This document shows, in pieces, positions 1 to 10,625 of a DNA stretch of 64,000 nucleotides. A program made the translations under genes and the position numbers. The stretch lies in the NCBI RefSeq assembly GCF_014650715.1, contig NZ_BMVM01000016.1, positions 1 through 64,000 on the forward strand, written 5' to 3'. Position 1 is the first letter of the stretch. Each line of letters opens with the position of its first letter. This DNA is from Streptomyces bluensis (GTDB lineage Bacteria > Actinomycetota > Actinomycetes > Streptomycetales > Streptomycetaceae). The notes under the pieces are model-generated. The model was given only the letters and a program-made list of their open reading frames with translations, was not told the origin of the DNA and did no database searches.

Positions 1-535
1 GCGGATGACGCGCGAGAACCTCGTCGACCTCGGGCGTCAGCGCGCCCGCGAGACGCACAGCCGCCTGACGCGACTCGTCCCGCAAGACGTCCACGGCGGT
101 CAGGACCGTGTCACGCGCCGCGCCCTTCGGTACGCGGGCGGCGGCCCGCTCGTACAGCTCGGCCCCTTCTTCGAGCACCAGGCCGGTGTCGACGCCGGCC
201 GGAATCTTGATCTCCGCGGTTCGGCGCCAGGTGGTCACCGGGTCGCTCCAAGCCTCCACCCGGTACGTCCACAGACCCGCCTCGCCCGGTGTGACATCGG
301 CGCCCCAGCGGTCGGTGCCGGGCGCCAGCTCACGCATCGGCGTCCACGGGCCCGTACGGCCGTTCGGGTCCTTCAGGACGACGTTGGCGGCGACGGCGTC
401 ATGGCCCTCGCGGAACACCGTCGCCGAGACCTGGAAGGTCTCGCCCACGACGGCCTTCGCCGGGCGTCTGCCGCATTCGACGGCCGGCCGGACCTCCCGT
501 ACCGGGATACGGCCGATGGCCGGAGTCGACCTCAT
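1..535 (-). CDS. glgE: GlgE maltosyltransferase, N-terminal part (cut by window edge)
   Basis: The first 178 residues of alpha-1,4-glucan:maltose-1-phosphate maltosyltransferase, which extends linear alpha-glucans from maltose 1-phosphate. The translation begins MRSTPAIGRIPVREVRP and goes on through the beta-sandwich N domain typical of GlgE, with the recognisable stretch VFREGHDAVAANVVLKDPN. The GH13 catalytic barrel lies outside the window. The ATG at 535 is preceded on the minus strand by GGAGG eight bases upstream, which fixes the start. A glgX debranching enzyme lies nearby on the other strand, which supports a glucan-metabolism locus. Identification rests on family recognition of the N domain alone. 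Confidence 0.85.
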   Translation of the reverse strand, partial: MRSTPAIGRIPVREVRPAVECGRRPAKAVVGETFQVSATVFREGHDAVAANVVLKDPNGRTGPWTPMRELAPGTDRWGADVTPGEAGLWTYRVEAWSDPVTTWRRTAEIKIPAGVDTGLVLEEGAELYERAAARVPKGAARDTVLTAVDVLRDESRQAAVRLAGALTPEVDEVLARHP

Positions 536-595
536 GCGTTTCACCTCCGCCGTGTTCGAGCCGGGCTCTGATCCGAACGCTGTGCCCGACGGTTC

Positions 596-904
596 CTACC
601 TCCCTGACGTGCTGCCTCCTGGCCGGGAACCGCGGCCGGGCGGAGGGCCGCGTCTGCCCACGTGCCGCTGCTGCGACCGGCCGTCCTCGCGCAGATACGC
701 GACCAGGTTGGACCGCAGATACAGCTCGGCGGCATCAACGGCCTCCCGGGCGCAGCGCTTGCCCATCAGAACGCACAAGGTGTAGCCCGCGTCCTCGAAA
801 TTCCCCCGCGCCGTCCGGTCGGCCGGAGCCGCGAGCATCACGCGTTCCCACGCCCGGTACCGCTCCAGATGCCGGGCGACCTCGGCTTTGGCGGGCAGCA
901 GCAT
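596..904 (-). CDS. DUF5133 domain protein
   Basis: A 102-residue protein starting MLLPAKAEVARHLERYRAWE, which resembles the actinomycete DUF5133 family (small, function unknown). The core runs from residue 1 to about 65 (helical, ending AREAVDAAELYLRS); the tail is basic and rich in Gly, Pro and Arg and looks disordered. I chose the ATG at 904 because an AAAGGTGA element precedes it at good distance; a longer in-frame version from 1012 has poor family match. It reads in the same direction as glgE, 60 bases upstream of it, so co-transcription is possible. Role unknown. Confidence 0.6.
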   Translation of the reverse strand: MLLPAKAEVARHLERYRAWERVMLAAPADRTARGNFEDAGYTLCVLMGKRCAREAVDAAELYLRSNLVAYLREDGRSQQRHVGRRGPPPGRGSRPGGSTSGR

Positions 905-1205
905 GGCGCTGGTCACCTTTCCACGCTCTCGACGGGGCACGGTCTCCCGGATGACCGGGCCGAGGCCGTGCAGGGAGGGGTGCCGGCCTGTCACAGGGGC
1001 CGAAACCTTCACTCATGGTGCATGGTTGACGACTCAGCGTCTTGTTGGAGCTTCAACTACCTCGCCGGTCGCTCGTGTTGCACGAATGGCGTAGCACTCT
1101 CACTCTGGAGTGACTCAGAAGCGATCAGCGCTCACGCACCGTATCGAGGCTCGGTCCGCAGGGACGAGGACGGGCGGGAGCTGCGCAGGTGAGGAGCCAA
1201 CGACG
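905..1205. other. Divergent intergenic region between DUF5133 and HATPase-like gene
   Basis: About 300 bases with no convincing gene. It must hold the divergent promoters for the DUF5133/glgE side and the HATPase-like/glgX side. A short inverted repeat, TCACTC-TG-GAGTGA, lies at 1100-1113, about 90 bases before the start of the HATPase-like gene, and could be a binding site. I could not assign -35/-10 boxes with confidence. Confidence 0.4.
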
Positions 1206-1714
1206 ATGAAGGCCGCAGTGCCCTGCTATTACCACCTCGACGTGGAAGTGAGCCCGGAACGGGTCGGACAGGTGAGGCGCATTCTGGCCGCCCACCTCCG
1301 GCACTGGGATCTGGAAACCCTCGTCGAGCCCGTCTGCCAAGGCGCGGAGCTGCTGCTGCGCGCCATCGACGAGCACGCCACGGACAAGAGCACGTCGATC
1401 GAGATGTGGTGGAACCATCAGTACGTCATCACCGCCTTCGGCCAGAACGGCCGGGATCCGTGGCCCGACCAGGACCTGCGTGCGTGCCTGGTGGGCATCG
1501 CCGCGCTGAGCGACGGCTGGGGCTGCTGTGCCACAGCCGGCGGCAGCAAGGTCATCTGGTTCTCGCAGCGGGCCCGTGCGGGTGAACGCGCGCCGCTGGT
1601 CCCGACGGCACCCGCCCCGACGGAGCGGGAGGCCCTGCGGGTGCCCCGCGACATGCCGGTTGCGGCCCTGACCGGCCACGTGGGCGCCGTGCCCGACGAG
1701 CGGGAAGAGGCGCG

Positions 1715-1718
<4 letters not shown>
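1206..1718 (+). CDS. Degenerate HATPase (RsbW-like) protein coupled to glgX
   Basis: A 170-residue protein of the GHKL/anti-sigma ATPase type found throughout Streptomyces. Residues 1-120 show the fold: LRHWDLETLVEPVCQGAELL around the N box and ALSDGWGCCATAGGSKVIWF around the glycine-rich G box. The N-box asparagine (ELVTN in active members) is replaced (ELLLR), so ATP binding may be weak or lost. The C-terminal 45 residues are Pro/Ala rich. The ATG at 1206 has GAGGAG ten bases upstream; a longer reading from 1110 lacks support. Its stop overlaps the glgX GTG (GTGA), so the two are translationally coupled. A regulatory role is inferred from family only. Confidence 0.65.
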
Positions 1719-3861
<2,143 letters not shown>

Positions 3862-3874
<13 letters not shown>

Positions 3875-4671
3875 TCCGGCTGCCCCGTCACCGTGAACTG
3901 GGCGCCGTCCGGGTCACGCAGGACGGCCTCGTGCTCGCTCTGCCGGAGCACGGTGCCGCCGTTGTTCTCCACCGCCTTCGCGCAGGCCGCCACGTCGGAG
4001 ACCGCGAAGTGGATCTGCCAGTGGGGCCGGATCGTGGGGTCGGGCGCCGCCTCCAGCGCCCCGGAGCTGATCCGGGCCACGACCGTGCCCCAGCTGCGCA
4101 GCACGACCTCGTTGCCCTCGTAGTGGACCTCGCAGCAGCCCGGCCGTTCCGTGGCCCAGCCCAGCACCTCGCCGTAGAAGATCGCGGCGTCGAAGGCGTC
4201 CCGGGTGTGGAGCTTGATGAAGGCGGGAGCGACCCGGCGCCAGGCGTCCCAGTCGGTGAAGAGGTCGCCCTCCCAGATCCCGAAGGTGGCCCCGTGGCGA
4301 TCGGCCAGCAGAGCCGCCCGGCCCGGCGGGAAGGAGAGCGGCCCGACCGCCACGGTGCCCCCGCGCTCCCGCGCCCGGGACACGGCCTCGTCCGCACTGG
4401 GCACCGCGAAGTACGGCGTCCAGGCGACAGCCACCTGCCACATCGTCGCCACCCCGGCGATCCCCGCGACCGGCGCCCCGTCCTGCAGCGCGATGCGGAA
4501 CCGGTCGCCCAGCTTCGCCGTCCGCCACTCCCAGCCCAGTACGGCGTGGTAGAAGTCCTCCGTGGCCCGCATGTCCCGGCTGGTCAGGCTCACCCAGCAC
4601 GGGGCTCCGAACACGGAATGGGAAGAGACGACGTCCGTCGCCCCGCTGGTACATGTCGTGTCGTGATTCAT
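3862..4671 (-). CDS. VOC family protein (double glyoxalase fold)
   Basis: 269 residues with two vicinal-oxygen-chelate modules (about 20-135 and 145-262). Each carries the typical pattern, for example FYHAVLGWEW in the first and FYGEVLGWATE in the second, with a DPDGAQFTV end motif. Members range from glyoxalases and dioxygenases to antibiotic-binding proteins, so substrate cannot be read from sequence. The tandem arrangement suits a single metal or ligand site made from both modules. It converges on glgX and overlaps it by 13 bases. An inverted repeat at 4713-4726 sits 42 bases upstream of the start. Confidence 0.8.
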
Positions 4672-4992
4672 GGCAGTAGCGTCCTGGTCTCGTGGACCGG
4701 CCTACACCGGCAGGACACCAGTGTCCGGTCTGACTGGGTACCGGCGCCTGCCGAGTACCCCGGGAATGCCAACGAAACGGACGCCGGAGCGGGCCCGGCG
4801 TCAACCGGTCCGGACCGTTCGCTCATCCGGGTGACCTCTGGCCGTACGGGTGACAGGCAGCCGGTGCGGGCCTCCGAACGGGTGACCGGCGACCCGGAGC
4901 GCGAGCGTCACGTCCATGCCCCGGCTGCTTCGTCCGCGGTCGCCGAATCGGTGGTCTCTTCCGTGGTGGACACAGGCCCTGGATGTATGGAC
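4672..4992. other. Intergenic region upstream of the VOC gene
   Basis: About 320 bases between the 3' end of the F420 oxidoreductase gene and the VOC start. No frame has a believable start, ribosome site and family match. Apart from the inverted repeat at 4713-4726 nothing specific stands out; the upstream half presumably holds the terminator of the oxidoreductase gene. Confidence 0.4.
4713..4726. promoter_or_regulatory. Inverted repeat upstream of the VOC gene
   Basis: GGACAC-CA-GTGTCC, a perfect 6-bp inverted repeat, 42 bases before the VOC start codon. Position and symmetry fit a repressor site; no regulator gene is adjacent. Confidence 0.35.
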
Positions 4993-5895
4993 CTAGAGCA
5001 GGAGATCCGCCAGGCGCCGCCACGCGGTGCGCGGGAGGGCGTCGCGTGGCTGGTCGTCGACGACCTGGAGGGCCACGTGGTCGGCTCCCGCCGCGTGGAA
5101 GGCGTCGATGGTCGCCTTCACACGCTCCTCGTCGCCCCAGGCGTACACGGCGTCGATAAGCCGGTCGCTGCCGCCGCCCGTGAAGTCGTCCTCGGTGAAT
5201 CCGAGCCGCAGGAAGCTGTTGGTGTAGTTCGGCAGTTCCAGGTAGAGGGCGAGGTAGTCGCGGGCGATGGCGCGGGCGCGGCCCGGGTCGGTCTCCAGGA
5301 CCACCTTCAGTTCCGGCGCCAGCAGCGGGCCGTCCCCCAGGGTCTCGCGGGCCTGCGCGGTGTGCTCGGCCGTGACCAGGTACGGGTGCGAACCGGCGGC
5401 CCGGTCGCGCGACAGCTCCAGCATCTTCGGCCCGAGCGCCGCCAGCACCCGCCGCCCGGCCGGCACCCCCGCGGCGTCCAGCGCGTCCAGATAACCGACC
5501 ATGGCGGAGTACGGGCGACGGTACTGGTCGGTCAGCTTGGCGTGACTCACCCCGAGGCCGAGCAGGAAACGGCCGGGGTGGGCGGCCTCCAGGTCGGCGA
5601 ACTGCCGGGCGGAGTCGGCCGCCTCGTACTGCCAGATGCTCTGGATGCCGGTGGCGACGGTCACCCGCTCGGTCGCCTCGACGAGCGGCACGGCGTGCCG
5701 CACCCCGGGGCTGCCGCCCAGCCACACGGCCCCGAAGCCGAGCTCCTCGATCTCGGCCACCGCCTCCGTGAGTTCACCACGCCGTGCCGGGTCCTCCGCC
5801 CGCAGTCCCATGCTCCAGATGCCGTACCGCCCGACGGCCTCCTTCGCCGCGCTGCCGTGATGCCCAGCGGTGACGTTCCCGATCGATTCCGACAT
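4993..5895 (-). CDS. LLM-class F420-dependent oxidoreductase
   Basis: 300 residues of the luciferase-like monooxygenase superfamily in its F420-dependent form. Typical stretches are GFGAVWLGGSPGV near residue 45, TGIQSIWQY, GRFLLGLGVSH and HVALQVVDDQ near the C terminus. Such enzymes pass hydride between reduced F420 and an unknown substrate. I placed the start at the ATG at 5895 (MSESIGNVTAG) behind GGAGGGA eleven bases upstream. The frame stays open to a TTG at 5997 through a 9-bp tandem repeat that would encode LDQ units; that extension looks non-coding. No substrate clue comes from the neighbours. Confidence 0.82.
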   Translation of the reverse strand: MSESIGNVTAGHHGSAAKEAVGRYGIWSMGLRAEDPARRGELTEAVAEIEELGFGAVWLGGSPGVRHAVPLVEATERVTVATGIQSIWQYEAADSARQFADLEAAHPGRFLLGLGVSHAKLTDQYRRPYSAMVGYLDALDAAGVPAGRRVLAALGPKMLELSRDRAAGSHPYLVTAEHTAQARETLGDGPLLAPELKVVLETDPGRARAIARDYLALYLELPNYTNSFLRLGFTEDDFTGGGSDRLIDAVYAWGDEERVKATIDAFHAAGADHVALQVVDDQPRDALPRTAWRRLADLLL

Positions 5896-5941
5896 CGATT
5901 CCGATCCCTCCGCGCTCGATACTGCGTCGTAGCGTCGTACC

Positions 5942-5986
5942 AACTGATCCAACTGATCCAACTGATCCAGCTCATCCGACTGATCC
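5942..5986. repeat. 9-bp tandem repeat upstream of the F420 oxidoreductase
   Basis: Three exact copies of AACTGATCC (5942-5968) followed by two diverged copies (AGCTCATCC, GACTGATCC). The array lies 47-91 bases before the chosen start codon, so it is in the leader or promoter. It may be a phased binding site, or could be translated as LDQ repeats if the gene begins at the TTG at 5997. Confidence 0.6.
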
Positions 5987-6071
5987 AGTCGTGCCAACCG
6001 GAGGATGCCTCAGGATAGTCCCGGACCGGTGACCGTTGCCCAAGACGGCGTGTCGGACGCCCGGCGGAGGA

Positions 6072-7310
6072 TCACCGGGCCGCTGACGTCGCGGACGTCC
6101 GGCGCAGCCCCGGGGTGGTGGCTCCCACGAGGGCGACAGCGCCGAGGCAGAGCAGGCCGCCGCTGATGAGGGCTGTTGTTCCCGTCGTGGCGTCCGCGAC
6201 GAGGCCGCCGCGCAGGTTGCCGATGTCGGGGCCGGCCTGCCCGACGACCTGCTCAGCGGCGCTGACACGCCCGAGCAGTTCGTTCGGCGTGTGCAGCTGG
6301 ACGATCGTGCTGCGAGACACCACGGACACGGTGTCGGCGGCGCCCGCCAGGACGAGGAAGGCCAACCCGGTCCATGGATCCGGCGACATGCCGAACAACG
6401 TGAGCGCCGCGCCCCACGCGGCCGAGCCGCCGAGCATGACCAGGCCGGGGCGGGGGAGCCGGGTGAAGCTCCCGGAGAGGAGGGAAGCCGCGGTGCCGCC
6501 GACGGCAATGGCTGTGAGGTAGAGCCCGAGAGTCCGCGGATCGCCGCCGAACCGTTCGGAGTTGACCAGGGGGAACAGGCTGATCGGCATGGACAGCACG
6601 GTGGTGGCCAGGTCGGTGACCAGGGCTCCGCGGATGACGGGAGTCCTGGTCAGGAAGGCCAGGCCGTCCAGGACTCCGCGGAGGCCCGGCCGGGCGGGCT
6701 CGCCTCCCGGCTTCATCCGCGGCAGACCGAACGCACCGTAGAGCGCTGCGGCGAACGTGACCGCGTCGATCACATAACAGGTACCGACTCCCAGCCCGCC
6801 CGTGATCAGCCCGCCCAGGGCGGGCCCCGTCAGCATGGCCCCCTGGAAGGCGATCCGCCGCAGGGCCAGTCCGGCAGCCAGCTGGTGCTCGGGCAGCAGG
6901 TGCGGGATGAAGGTACGGGATGCCGGGCCGCCACCCGCGGTGAAGCAGGACTGGGCAGCTACCAGCAACAGCACTCCGCCGACGGGCACGTTTCCCAGGA
7001 AGCCCTGAAGCGCGAGCAGAAGCGAGCACACGGCTTGTCCACTGGTCGTGAACAGGTAGAACCTCCGCCGGTCGACCCGGTCGACGGCCGATCCGGCGAA
7101 GAGGCCGAGCGTGACGAGCGGGATGGCCTGTGCCAGGCCCACCGCGCCGGTCCACGCGGTGCTCCCCGTCGTCTGCCAGATCTGGAACATCACGGCGACG
7201 GCCGTCATCTGGCTGCCCAGCCCGGAGAGGGTCTGACCGATCCACAGCCGCCGGAACGGTTGCGACGACCGCAGCGGGGTCACATCGAGCCATATGTGCC
7301 TCAGCGCCAC
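6072..7310 (-). CDS. MFS transporter (drug-efflux type)
   Basis: 412 residues with about 12 predicted membrane segments and major-facilitator signatures: FRRLWIGQTLSGLGSQMTAV in the first segment and the loop motif GSAVDRVDRRRF after segment 2. It resembles the DHA3-like exporters common in actinomycetes (ENTS/TetV type). I start it at the GTG at 7310 (VALRHIWLDVTPLRSSQPF), which overlaps the end of the marR gene by 10 bases; a longer frame upstream lies inside marR. Overlap with a MarR repressor and the operator ahead of that gene suggest export of a compound sensed by MarR. Confidence 0.85.
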   Translation of the reverse strand: MALRHIWLDVTPLRSSQPFRRLWIGQTLSGLGSQMTAVAVMFQIWQTTGSTAWTGAVGLAQAIPLVTLGLFAGSAVDRVDRRRFYLFTTSGQAVCSLLLALQGFLGNVPVGGVLLLVAAQSCFTAGGGPASRTFIPHLLPEHQLAAGLALRRIAFQGAMLTGPALGGLITGGLGVGTCYVIDAVTFAAALYGAFGLPRMKPGGEPARPGLRGVLDGLAFLTRTPVIRGALVTDLATTVLSMPISLFPLVNSERFGGDPRTLGLYLTAIAVGGTAASLLSGSFTRLPRPGLVMLGGSAAWGAALTLFGMSPDPWTGLAFLVLAGAADTVSVVSRSTIVQLHTPNELLGRVSAAEQVVGQAGPDIGNLRGGLVADATTGTTALISGGLLCLGAVALVGATTPGLRRTSATSAAR

Positions 7311-7801
7311 GAGGGGTCCTGGGCCAGCTTCTCGGCGATCCGGTCCTGAAAGCTCTTGCGCTCCAGGGCCTGCTCGATGTCGGTGACCACCCGGCTGAGC
7401 GGATAAGGGATCTCCGCCTCGATCTCGGCGAGGGCGGCCTCGGTGGCCTGCCACTCCGCCGCCAGGCGGTCGATGACCCCGCGGGCCTTGTCCGTGAGTG
7501 TCACCTTCTTGCTGCGCGCGTCGTCACCGGCGACGGTCTGAACCCAGCCGGCCGCCCGCATGGCGGCCACCTTCTGGCTGAGCGCCGAGTGCGTCCGGCC
7601 GACCGACTCGGCCAGTTCCCTGATGGACATCGGCCCGCGGGCGTGGAGCCGGAGCAGCTCCATCACGAAGCTCGGCTTGAGCCCTTCGATCCGCGCTTCG
7701 GAGTAGATCCGGGCGATGTCCGCGTCCATCGACGCCTGGAGGCGGAACAGCGGCCGCCAGAGGCTCTGCTGGGTGGGGTCGGGTGCCTGGGGTTCGGTCA
7801 T
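7301..7801 (-). CDS. MarR family transcriptional regulator
   Basis: 166 residues with a MarR-type winged helix-turn-helix: MSIRELAESVGRTHSALSQK is the HTH (about 58-77) and DDARSKKVTLTDKARG is the wing. These act as homodimers that usually repress their own gene and a linked exporter. The ATG at 7801 has no clear Shine-Dalgarno sequence. A 30-bp near-palindrome lies 9-38 bases upstream and is a probable autoregulatory operator. The downstream MFS gene overlaps by 10 bases. The gene order membrane protein-marR-MFS on one strand suggests a single unit. Confidence 0.88.
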   Translation of the reverse strand: MTEPQAPDPTQQSLWRPLFRLQASMDADIARIYSEARIEGLKPSFVMELLRLHARGPMSIRELAESVGRTHSALSQKVAAMRAAGWVQTVAGDDARSKKVTLTDKARGVIDRLAAEWQATEAALAEIEAEIPYPLSRVVTDIEQALERKSFQDRIAEKLAQDPSWR

Positions 7802-7809
7802 GGAGAGAG

Positions 7810-7839
7810 CGTAACAGTGCTTATATAAGTGCTGTTACG
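7810..7839. promoter_or_regulatory. Probable MarR operator
   Basis: Outer arms CGTAACAG (7810-7817) and CTGTTACG (7832-7839) are exact inverted repeats; the centre CTTATATAAG (7820-7829) is itself a perfect palindrome. Only the two TG dinucleotides between arm and centre break symmetry. It is AT-rich against GC-rich surroundings, sits directly ahead of marR, and overlaps the last codons and stop (7821-7823) of the upstream membrane-protein gene. Confidence 0.7.
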
Positions 7840-8357
7840 TTCTTCTGTCCGCGGGCGGACGCACGCAGCCTGCGGCCCCGCCGCGTCAGCCCCCAGGGCT
7901 TGAGGACCGAGATCACCGTCATGAAGACGTACGCGGACAGAGACACGATCGGCCCGAACAGGACGTCGCCGGCGTCGGGCAGCGGTCCGCCCGTGGCGAC
8001 CGCGGCGACCGCGGCGTTCACCCCGGGGCGCGGCGCGAAGGCCGTTGCGGTGGTCGTGGCCAGGGTCAGCCAGAACTTCGTGCAGACCCACCGGTACCTG
8101 AGCAGCCCCCACGCGGTGCCCAGGGACAGCACCAGACCGCTGAGGAGGGTCAGGAACGCGATGGGGAGCAGGAGCCAGTCGGCGAAGAGCTTCATGGCCC
8201 GGACGGAGGCCTCCACGGTCACCGCGGACCCGGTGGTGGCCGCGGCGACTCCGAGCGCGAGCAGCCCGAGCGTGAGCCCGAGCCAGCCCGCGGAGGCGGC
8301 CACATGGACAACGAGGAGAGCCCGGCGTGCGGGTCGGTTCAGTTTCACCCGGCTCAC
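7821..8357 (-). CDS. Integral membrane protein, DUF2269-like
   Basis: 178 residues with four likely membrane segments (about 13-38, 57-82, 93-110 and 135-155). There is no catalytic motif I recognise; small polytopic proteins of this kind in actinomycetes are often labelled DUF2269-like. It begins at a GTG at 8357 with a weak ribosome site; a second GTG three codons in is an alternative. Its stop lies inside the palindrome ahead of marR, so regulator binding would sit over its 3' end. Function unknown; the position suggests membership in the marR-MFS unit. Confidence 0.6.
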   Translation of the reverse strand: MSRVKLNRPARRALLVVHVAASAGWLGLTLGLLALGVAAATTGSAVTVEASVRAMKLFADWLLLPIAFLTLLSGLVLSLGTAWGLLRYRWVCTKFWLTLATTTATAFAPRPGVNAAVAAVATGGPLPDAGDVLFGPIVSLSAYVFMTVISVLKPWGLTRRGRRLRASARGQKNVTALI

Positions 8358-8553
8358 GGTGCCGGGCGGGAGCGCCGAGGACGTCCGACGGCGGGAGTAA
8401 CCGCGCGTACTGGCCTCGGAGTAGAGGACGAGACGTCATCCCGTCGCTGTGGCGGCGGTGTTGCCGCGGGGGAAACCCGGAAGACGCGCCGTCCGCCCGC
8501 GGAAGTGGCCGACGAAGCCGTTCCCACGGGCGGACGGAGACCGCCCTCGCGGT

Positions 8554-9537
8554 CTACCAGCGGCCTTCCACCTGATCCTTGATCCTGCGGTCGTACAGGT
8601 CCTGGATCGCGGTGAGTGTCGCGTCGGAGAGCGGCGCCGGCTCGGCGGCGGCCGCGTTGGCCCGGACCTGCTCGGGCGAACGGGCCCCGGGTATGACGGT
8701 GCTGACGCCCGGCTGCTGGATGATCCAGCGCAGCGCCAACTGGGCCGGGGTGTACCCCTCCGGCGCGAGAGCGGAGAACTCGGCCGCCGCCTCGACGCCC
8801 GTCTCGAAGTCGACGCCGGAGAAGGTCTCGCCCTGGTCGAAGGACTCCCCGTGCCGGTTGAACGTCCGGTGGTCGTTGGCGGCGAAGACCGTGTCCTTCG
8901 TGTACGTGCCCGACAGCAGGCCGGAGGCGAGCGGCACCCGGGCGATGATGCCCACCCCCGCCTTCTCGGCCGCCGGGAGAACCTCCCGCAGCGGCTTCAT
9001 ACGGAACGGGTTGAGGATGATCTGCACGCTCGCCACGTTCGGTCGCGCGATCGCCGTGAGCGCCTCGGCGGTGGTCTCCACGCTGACGCCGTACGCGGCG
9101 ACGCGCCCCTCGTCGACAAGCGTGTCCAGGGCGTCGAACACCTCGTCCGACGAGTAGACGGGTGTCGGAGGGCAGTGCAACTGCACCAGATCGATGCGGT
9201 CGACGCCGAGATTGCGCCGGGACCGGTCGTTCCAGGCACGGAAGTTGTCCAGGACGTAGTTCTGCGGGATCTGCTCCACGCGACGGCCCATCTTCGTGGC
9301 GACCAGCACGCGCAGATCGGGCCGGCCGCGCAGGAACGCGGCGATGGTCTGCTCGCTGCGCCCGTCCCCGTACACGTCGGCCGTGTCGAAGAAGGTCACC
9401 CCCGCCTCGGCCGCCGCCTCCAGTACCGCCAGGGCGTCCTTGTCGTCGATGTCCCCCCAGTCGGCCCCCAACTGCCAGGTGCCGAGCCCCACGACCGACA
9501 CCCGCTGACCCAACCTGCCGATTACACGCTGATCCAT
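8554..9537 (-). CDS. Aldo/keto reductase
   Basis: 327 residues with the (alpha/beta)8 aldo-keto reductase fold that reduces carbonyls with NADPH. The catalytic tetrad can be located: Asp and Tyr in FFDTADVYGDGRSEQT, Lys in VATKMGRR and His in LVQLHCPP. The cofactor end motif STVIPGARSPEQVRANA is also present. The protein starts at the ATG at 9537 and has full family length. Neighbours (a membrane protein downstream and a fructosamine kinase-like gene upstream, same strand, 30-base gap) do not fix the substrate. Confidence 0.9.
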   Translation of the reverse strand: MDQRVIGRLGQRVSVVGLGTWQLGADWGDIDDKDALAVLEAAAEAGVTFFDTADVYGDGRSEQTIAAFLRGRPDLRVLVATKMGRRVEQIPQNYVLDNFRAWNDRSRRNLGVDRIDLVQLHCPPTPVYSSDEVFDALDTLVDEGRVAAYGVSVETTAEALTAIARPNVASVQIILNPFRMKPLREVLPAAEKAGVGIIARVPLASGLLSGTYTKDTVFAANDHRTFNRHGESFDQGETFSGVDFETGVEAAAEFSALAPEGYTPAQLALRWIIQQPGVSTVIPGARSPEQVRANAAAAEPAPLSDATLTAIQDLYDRRIKDQVEGRW

Positions 9538-9567
9538 GCGAGCAGTCTGTCATCCGCCGTGACGACG

Positions 9568-10449
9568 TCAGCGGGTCAGGGTCGTCCGGGCCGCCGCCAG
9601 GGACTGCTCGGCGTAGCCGCGGCCGAACAGCACGGTGTGGACCAGCAAGGGGAACAGCTGGTGCAGTGGGATGCGGTCGCTCCAGCCGTCGGCGAGCGGC
9701 GCGGTGTGCTGGTAGCCCTCAAGGATCAGGTCCAGGTGGGGGCAGCCGAAGAGGTGGAGCATCGCCAGGTCGGTCTCACGGTGTCCGCCGTGGGCAGCCG
9801 GGTCGATCAGCCAGGCCTGTCCGTCGGCGCCCCACAGCAGATTGCCGTTCCACAGGTCGCCGTGCAGCCGGGCGGGCGGCTCGGCGGGACCGGCCAACTC
9901 CGGCAGCCGCTCGCAGACACGCTCCACCACGGCGGCCTCGGTGGCACGCATGACGCCGTCGTCGACCGCGCGCAGCAGGTAGGGCAGCACCCGCTGCTCG
10001 GCGTACCAGCGGGGCCAGTCGTCACCGGGAGTGTTCCGCATCGGAGCGAGCCCGATGTACGCCTCGCCGGGGCCGCCCGGCGGCGCGGCACCGAACGCCG
10101 CGGCGCCGGCGGAGTGCAGGGCGGCCAGGCCGGCGCCGAACCGGACCGCCGTCCGCCGGTCGGGCCGGCCGTGCGGGACGCGCTCGGTCACCAGCCAGTG
10201 GGCGTCGTCGCCGTACACAGCCGGGACACGGACCGTCCCGGCGTCGCCCAGCCAGCGCAACCCCGCGGCCTCGGCCCGCACCGCACCGGGCCGGTCCCCG
10301 CGCTTGACCATCACGACCTGGCCGCCGTCGAGGGTGACCTCGGTGAGCGTCGCCGACAGCCGGCGCTCACCGCTCACCGGCCGCCCGGTGAGCCGTTCCG
10401 CCACTGACCCCGGGTTCTCACCGCGCACGGCCACCAGGGTACGGCGCAC
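9568..10449 (-). CDS. Fructosamine kinase family protein
   Basis: 293 residues of the fructosamine-3-kinase/aminoglycoside-phosphotransferase-like fold. The phosphate-transfer loop is ARLHGDLWNGNLLW (catalytic Asp of the HGD motif) and the metal-binding Asp is in LIDPAAHGGHRETDLAML; both match the fructosamine kinase family closely. Such enzymes phosphorylate glycated amines so that they break down (protein deglycation). The start is a GTG at 10449; an internal GTG is possible. It is divergent from the Q-rich gene, with a 176-base region between them that carries a hairpin. Confidence 0.85.
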   Translation of the reverse strand: MRRTLVAVRGENPGSVAERLTGRPVSGERRLSATLTEVTLDGGQVVMVKRGDRPGAVRAEAAGLRWLGDAGTVRVPAVYGDDAHWLVTERVPHGRPDRRTAVRFGAGLAALHSAGAAAFGAAPPGGPGEAYIGLAPMRNTPGDDWPRWYAEQRVLPYLLRAVDDGVMRATEAAVVERVCERLPELAGPAEPPARLHGDLWNGNLLWGADGQAWLIDPAAHGGHRETDLAMLHLFGCPHLDLILEGYQHTAPLADGWSDRIPLHQLFPLLVHTVLFGRGYAEQSLAAARTTLTR

Positions 10450-10558
10450 GCGGTTCGCCGGGCGTACGTAGGAGCGCCATGAGGATCACACTGCCGACGC
10501 AGTCCTCGCAGTCCTCGGATTGCGGCGGAGATGACGCCGACTTAGCTTCATGAAAGTC

Positions 10559-10597
10559 GTCGTATACGACAAAGCCGATATGTCCGATGTCGGCTTT
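10559..10597 (+). promoter_or_regulatory. Palindrome plus hairpin in the leader of the Q-rich gene
   Basis: A perfect 12-bp palindrome GTCGTATACGAC (10559-10570) abuts a hairpin with arms AAAGCCGA (10571-10578) and TCGGCTTT (10590-10597). Both lie 29-67 bases upstream of the Q-rich start codon. No T tract follows, so a terminator is less likely than an operator or RNA structure. Confidence 0.5.
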
Positions 10598-10625
10598 CCG
10601 CTTGGTGGCATTGAACGGAGCATTC

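Noticed and set aside
8449..10407. A 652-codon plus-strand frame over the aldo-keto reductase and fructosamine kinase genes
   Set aside because: It is antisense to two genes with catalytic residues intact and has low-complexity composition.
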